Part shown: piece by piece, positions 61,775 to 64,000 of the stretch
Position numbering within the stretch: position 1 is the stretch's first letter
How the letters are laid out: each line of letters begins with the position of its first letter
From: an uncultured Prevotella sp.
GTDB lineage: Bacteria > Bacteroidota > Bacteroidia > Bacteroidales > Bacteroidaceae
Assembly: GCA_900315835.1 (NCBI GenBank)
Contig: ONAR01000007.1
Span: 1-64,000, forward strand
Direction: 5' to 3'
DNA length: 64,000 bases
The notes under the pieces: model-generated
What the model saw: the letters and a program-made list of their open reading frames with translations, nothing else
The model's database searches: none
Told to the model about the DNA's origin: nothing
Translations under genes and position numbers: made by a program

Positions 61775-63118
61775 ATGCCAGACAACAATATCATCACGCC
61801 GAAGCCCGACATCCTCGACTTCGGTGTTCCCGAGAAGACAAACAGCATCATCAAGGTGATCGGTGTTGGTGGCGGCGGCGGCAATGCCGTCAACCACATG
61901 TACCGCGAAGGCATCCACGACGTGACCTTCGTGCTCTGCAACACCGATGCGCAGGCCCTCAACGACTCTCCCGTCCCCGTCCACCTGCAGTTGGGCAAGG
62001 AAGGTCTCGGCGCCGGCAACAAGCCGCAGCGCGCCCGCGAGGCCGCCGAGGAGAGCATCGACAGCATACGTAAGATGCTCAACGACGGCACTAAGATGGC
62101 CTTCATCACCGCAGGCATGGGCGGCGGCACCGGCACCGGCGCTGCACCCGTCATCGCGCAGGTGAGCAAGGAGATGGGTATCCTCACCGTGGGCATCGTC
62201 ACCATCCCCTTCCGCTTCGAGGGTCCGAAGAAGATTGACCAGGCACTCGACGGCGTCGAGGAGATGGCCAAACACGTCGACGCACTGCTCGTCATCAACA
62301 ACGAGCGACTGCGCGAGATCTATCCCGACCTCACGCTCATCGACGCCTTCGGCAAGGCCGACGACACGCTGAGCGTTGCCGCAAAGAGCATCGCAGAGAT
62401 CATCACCACCCACGGACTCATCAATCTCGACTTCAACGACGTGAAGACCGTACTCAAGGACGGTGGCGTCGCCATCATGAGCACCGGCTACGGCGAGGGC
62501 GAGGGCCGTGTAAAGAAGGCCATCGACAACGCACTCAACTCGCCGTTGCTCAACGATAACGACGTGTTCAACTCTAAGAAGATTCTGCTTTCCATCGCCT
62601 TTGCCAGCGACAAGAAGGACAAGAAGGAGCAGGGCCTGATGATGGAGGAGATGAACGACGTCAACGACTTCATGGCCCGCTTCGGCGAGGACTTCGAGAT
62701 CAAGTGGGGCGTCGCCATCGACCCTGAGTTGGGCGACAAGGTGAAGGTCACCATCCTCGCCACCGGCTTCGGCGTGGAGGACGTGGAACCGCTCGAGCGC
62801 AAGAAGCACCGTACGCAGGAAGAGGTCGACCGCATCGCCGAGGAAGAGGAGAGAGCCGCCGAGAAGGCCCAGCGCCGTGGCCGCTACTACGGTAAGGATA
62901 CCAACGGCGGATCGCACAAGCGCCGCCCGCATATCTTCCTGTTCAACGAGAGCAGCCTCGACAACGACGACATCATCCTCGCCGTAGAGAATACGCCAAC
63001 CTACAAGCGTACGCGTCAGATGCTCGAGGATATCCGCCATCAGGCCAACGGCATCGACAACGACAACGCGCAGGATGACAAGAACGACCCCACGCCGGGC
63101 GTCATCAGTTTCGTATAA
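61775..63118 (+). CDS. ftsZ: FtsZ, tubulin-like division GTPase
   Basis: A 447-residue FtsZ. GVGGGGGNAVNHM and the tubulin signature GGGTGTG (in TAGMGGGTGTGAAPVIA) bind GTP, and NNERLREIYPDLTLIDAF is the T7-side region. The core ends near residue 340. The C-terminal part includes a basic stretch (RRGRYYGKDTNGGSHKRRP) and the end PTPGVISFV. It is the last gene of the dcw cluster, with a hairpin after it. Confidence 0.98.
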   Translation: MPDNNIITPKPDILDFGVPEKTNSIIKVIGVGGGGGNAVNHMYREGIHDVTFVLCNTDAQALNDSPVPVHLQLGKEGLGAGNKPQRAREAAEESIDSIRKMLNDGTKMAFITAGMGGGTGTGAAPVIAQVSKEMGILTVGIVTIPFRFEGPKKIDQALDGVEEMAKHVDALLVINNERLREIYPDLTLIDAFGKADDTLSVAAKSIAEIITTHGLINLDFNDVKTVLKDGGVAIMSTGYGEGEGRVKKAIDNALNSPLLNDNDVFNSKKILLSIAFASDKKDKKEQGLMMEEMNDVNDFMARFGEDFEIKWGVAIDPELGDKVKVTILATGFGVEDVEPLERKKHRTQEEVDRIAEEEERAAEKAQRRGRYYGKDTNGGSHKRRPHIFLFNESSLDNDDIILAVENTPTYKRTRQMLEDIRHQANGIDNDNAQDDKNDPTPGVISFV

Positions 63119-63130
63119 CAGAGATGTAAG

Positions 63131-63163
63131 GAAACCGGTTGCCTCAAGTGGGTAACCGGTTTC
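63131..63163 (+). terminator. Hairpin after ftsZ
   Basis: GAAACCGGTT (63131-63140) pairs with AACCGGTTTC (63154-63163) around a 13-nt loop, 13 bp after the ftsZ stop. Only a weak T-rich stretch follows, so it may be partly read through into the YqeY gene. Confidence 0.65.
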
Positions 63164-63196
63164 ATCTTATGATAAAGTTTAAAGAAAGGTAATACA

Positions 63197-63652
63197 ATGG
63201 AAACGCTATTCGATCAAGTAAGCAAAGGCATACGTGAGGCCATGAAGGCACGTGACAAGGTGCGTCTCGAGGCCCTGCGCAACATCAAGAAGGTATTTAT
63301 TGAGGCCAAGACCGCCCCGGGCGCCAACGACACGCTCGACGACGCCATGGCCATGAAGATTCTGCAGAAGCTCGTCAAGCAGGGCGAGGAGAGTGCCGAC
63401 ATCTATACCAAGGCCAACCGCCCCGAACTGGCTGAGGGCGAGATGGCGCAGGTGCGCGTCATCAAGGAGTTCCTGCCCAAGCCGCTGTCGGCCGAGGAGG
63501 TAGAGGCCGAGGTTAAGGCCATCATCGCCCAGACCGGTGCCTCATCGATGAAGGACATGGGTAAGGTGATGGGCCTCGCCACGAAGCAGATGGCCGGTAA
63601 GGCCGATGGCAAGGAAATCTCCACCATCGTCCGCAAGCTGCTCGGCGCATAA
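63197..63652 (+). CDS. GatB/YqeY domain protein
   Basis: A 151-residue helical protein of the YqeY family, related to the tail domain of the amidotransferase subunit GatB. DKVRLEALRNIKKVFIEAK, then ELAEGEMAQVRVIKEFLPKP and MGKVMGLATKQMAGKADGKE are typical. The function is not established; a role in tRNA-dependent amidation is inferred from the GatB match. It lies 78 bp after ftsZ. Confidence 0.92.
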   Translation: METLFDQVSKGIREAMKARDKVRLEALRNIKKVFIEAKTAPGANDTLDDAMAMKILQKLVKQGEESADIYTKANRPELAEGEMAQVRVIKEFLPKPLSAEEVEAEVKAIIAQTGASSMKDMGKVMGLATKQMAGKADGKEISTIVRKLLGA

Positions 63653-63691
63653 AATATACTGCAACCCCTCATTCTCAATAGAGCCCCACCT

Positions 63692-63729
63692 GTCACGGCA
63701 AGCCGTGACGACCTCCCCAAATGGGGAGG
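63692..63729. repeat. Two adjacent small hairpins after the YqeY gene
   Basis: GTCACGGC/GCCGTGAC (63692-63709) and CCTCCCC/GGGGAGG (63712-63729). Similar CTCCCC-AAA-GGGG hairpin sequence occurs near 4741. Either could end YqeY transcription. Confidence 0.55.
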
Positions 63730-63741
63730 GTGAAATTATTC

Positions 63742-63838
63742 AGTGTAGTGGCCGGCCTGGTGCCGGCCACCAGCCGCAGGTATTGACGGGAATGCCATAC
63801 CAAGGGCTGGTGGCCGACACGAGGTCGGCCACTACACT
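63742..63838. repeat. AGTGTAGTGGCCGG palindromic repeat pair
   Basis: Two inverted copies: the left reads AGTGTAGTGGCCGG, loop, CCGGCCACCAGCC; the right reads GGCTGGTGGCCGA, loop, TCGGCCACTACACT. Outer and inner arms pair, giving a 97-bp nested palindrome. Confidence 0.85.
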
Positions 63839-63872
63839 TCAATACTTCCAAACTTCCGATGCGCCCCTCCTT

Positions 63873-64000
63873 TTAGAACAACTCCTTCAACACCTCTATC
63901 GACCGCAGCTCGGGGAAGTCGGACTGATGCAGTCGGTAATAATAAAGGATGATTTCAGCGCAGCGGTTGCGCTCGACCCGCGACATGCGGAAGAGGTGCA
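63873..64000 (-). CDS. recO: RecO, C-terminal end (partial)
   Basis: The last 42 codons of a gene that continues beyond the window. The reading [20 protein letters not shown] followed by [20 protein letters not shown] and F matches the C-terminus of Bacteroidota RecO, a recombination mediator. Only the tail is visible, so the call is moderately firm. Confidence 0.75.
   Translation of the reverse strand, partial: HLFRMSRVERNRCAEIILYYYRLHQSDFPELRSIEVLKELF

Overview
The window is a chromosomal segment of a GC-rich member of the Bacteroidales, most likely Prevotella or a close relative. Evidence: promoters of the Bacteroidota type (a TAnnTTTG -7 box, often with TTTG 19-20 bp upstream), the dut/TPR/DUF4292/EnvC-like operon, the GlsB/GlsA glycine-lipid gene pair, GH97/GH88 glycan enzymes, a Reg_prop (hybrid two-component sensor) relic, and a dcw cluster in Bacteroidota order. 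No species is claimed.

Layout. 1-600: tRNA-Phe and tRNA-Pro. 654-7033: a restriction-modification-like pair, a GIY-YIG/SF2 helicase protein and an Eco57I-type adenine methyltransferase, split by about 1 kb of repeats; the methyltransferase follows murF by 13 bp. 8.4-16.1 kb: a broken sensor gene, rpmH, efp, a glycosyltransferase, an NPP-like phosphodiesterase, radC, a MIP18-like protein, lpxH and a DASS transporter. 16.3-20.4 kb: pta-ackA and folP-cdaA. 21.3-26.7 kb: three exported glycan-degrading enzymes (GH88, heparinase-II/III-like lyase, GH97) without SusC/SusD. 27-42.6 kb: gltD-like, a helix-hairpin-helix protein, two NSS transporters, VanZ, CYTH, prfB, an acyl-CoA synthetase, an M20 deacylase and the dut-TPR-DUF4292-EnvC operon. 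42.7-46.0 kb: dgt and the lipid acyltransferases. 46.9-63.1 kb: the division/cell-wall cluster mraZ-rsmH-ftsL-ftsI-murE-mraY-murD-ftsW-murG-murC-ftsQ-ftsA-ftsZ, then a YqeY-like gene. The 3' end of recO lies at the right edge.

The most striking non-genic content is repeated DNA. Three copies of a composite element of about 0.4 kb (4.3, 20.6 and 46.3 kb) each carry 4-5 tandem 22-bp near-palindromic units, and in one copy the unit array is inverted relative to the conserved flanks. There are also palindromic repeats with the core AGTGTAGTGGCCGG, hairpins with GCGCCTTAAAAAGGCGC, an 8-bp GAAGTCCR microsatellite that appears to have extended the rsmH reading frame, and ATGGGTTTT-type minisatellites. 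The best candidate for an unusual system is the GIY-YIG-helicase/methyltransferase pair, whose methyltransferase has an AT-rich central-to-C-terminal block consistent with exchange of its recognition domain.
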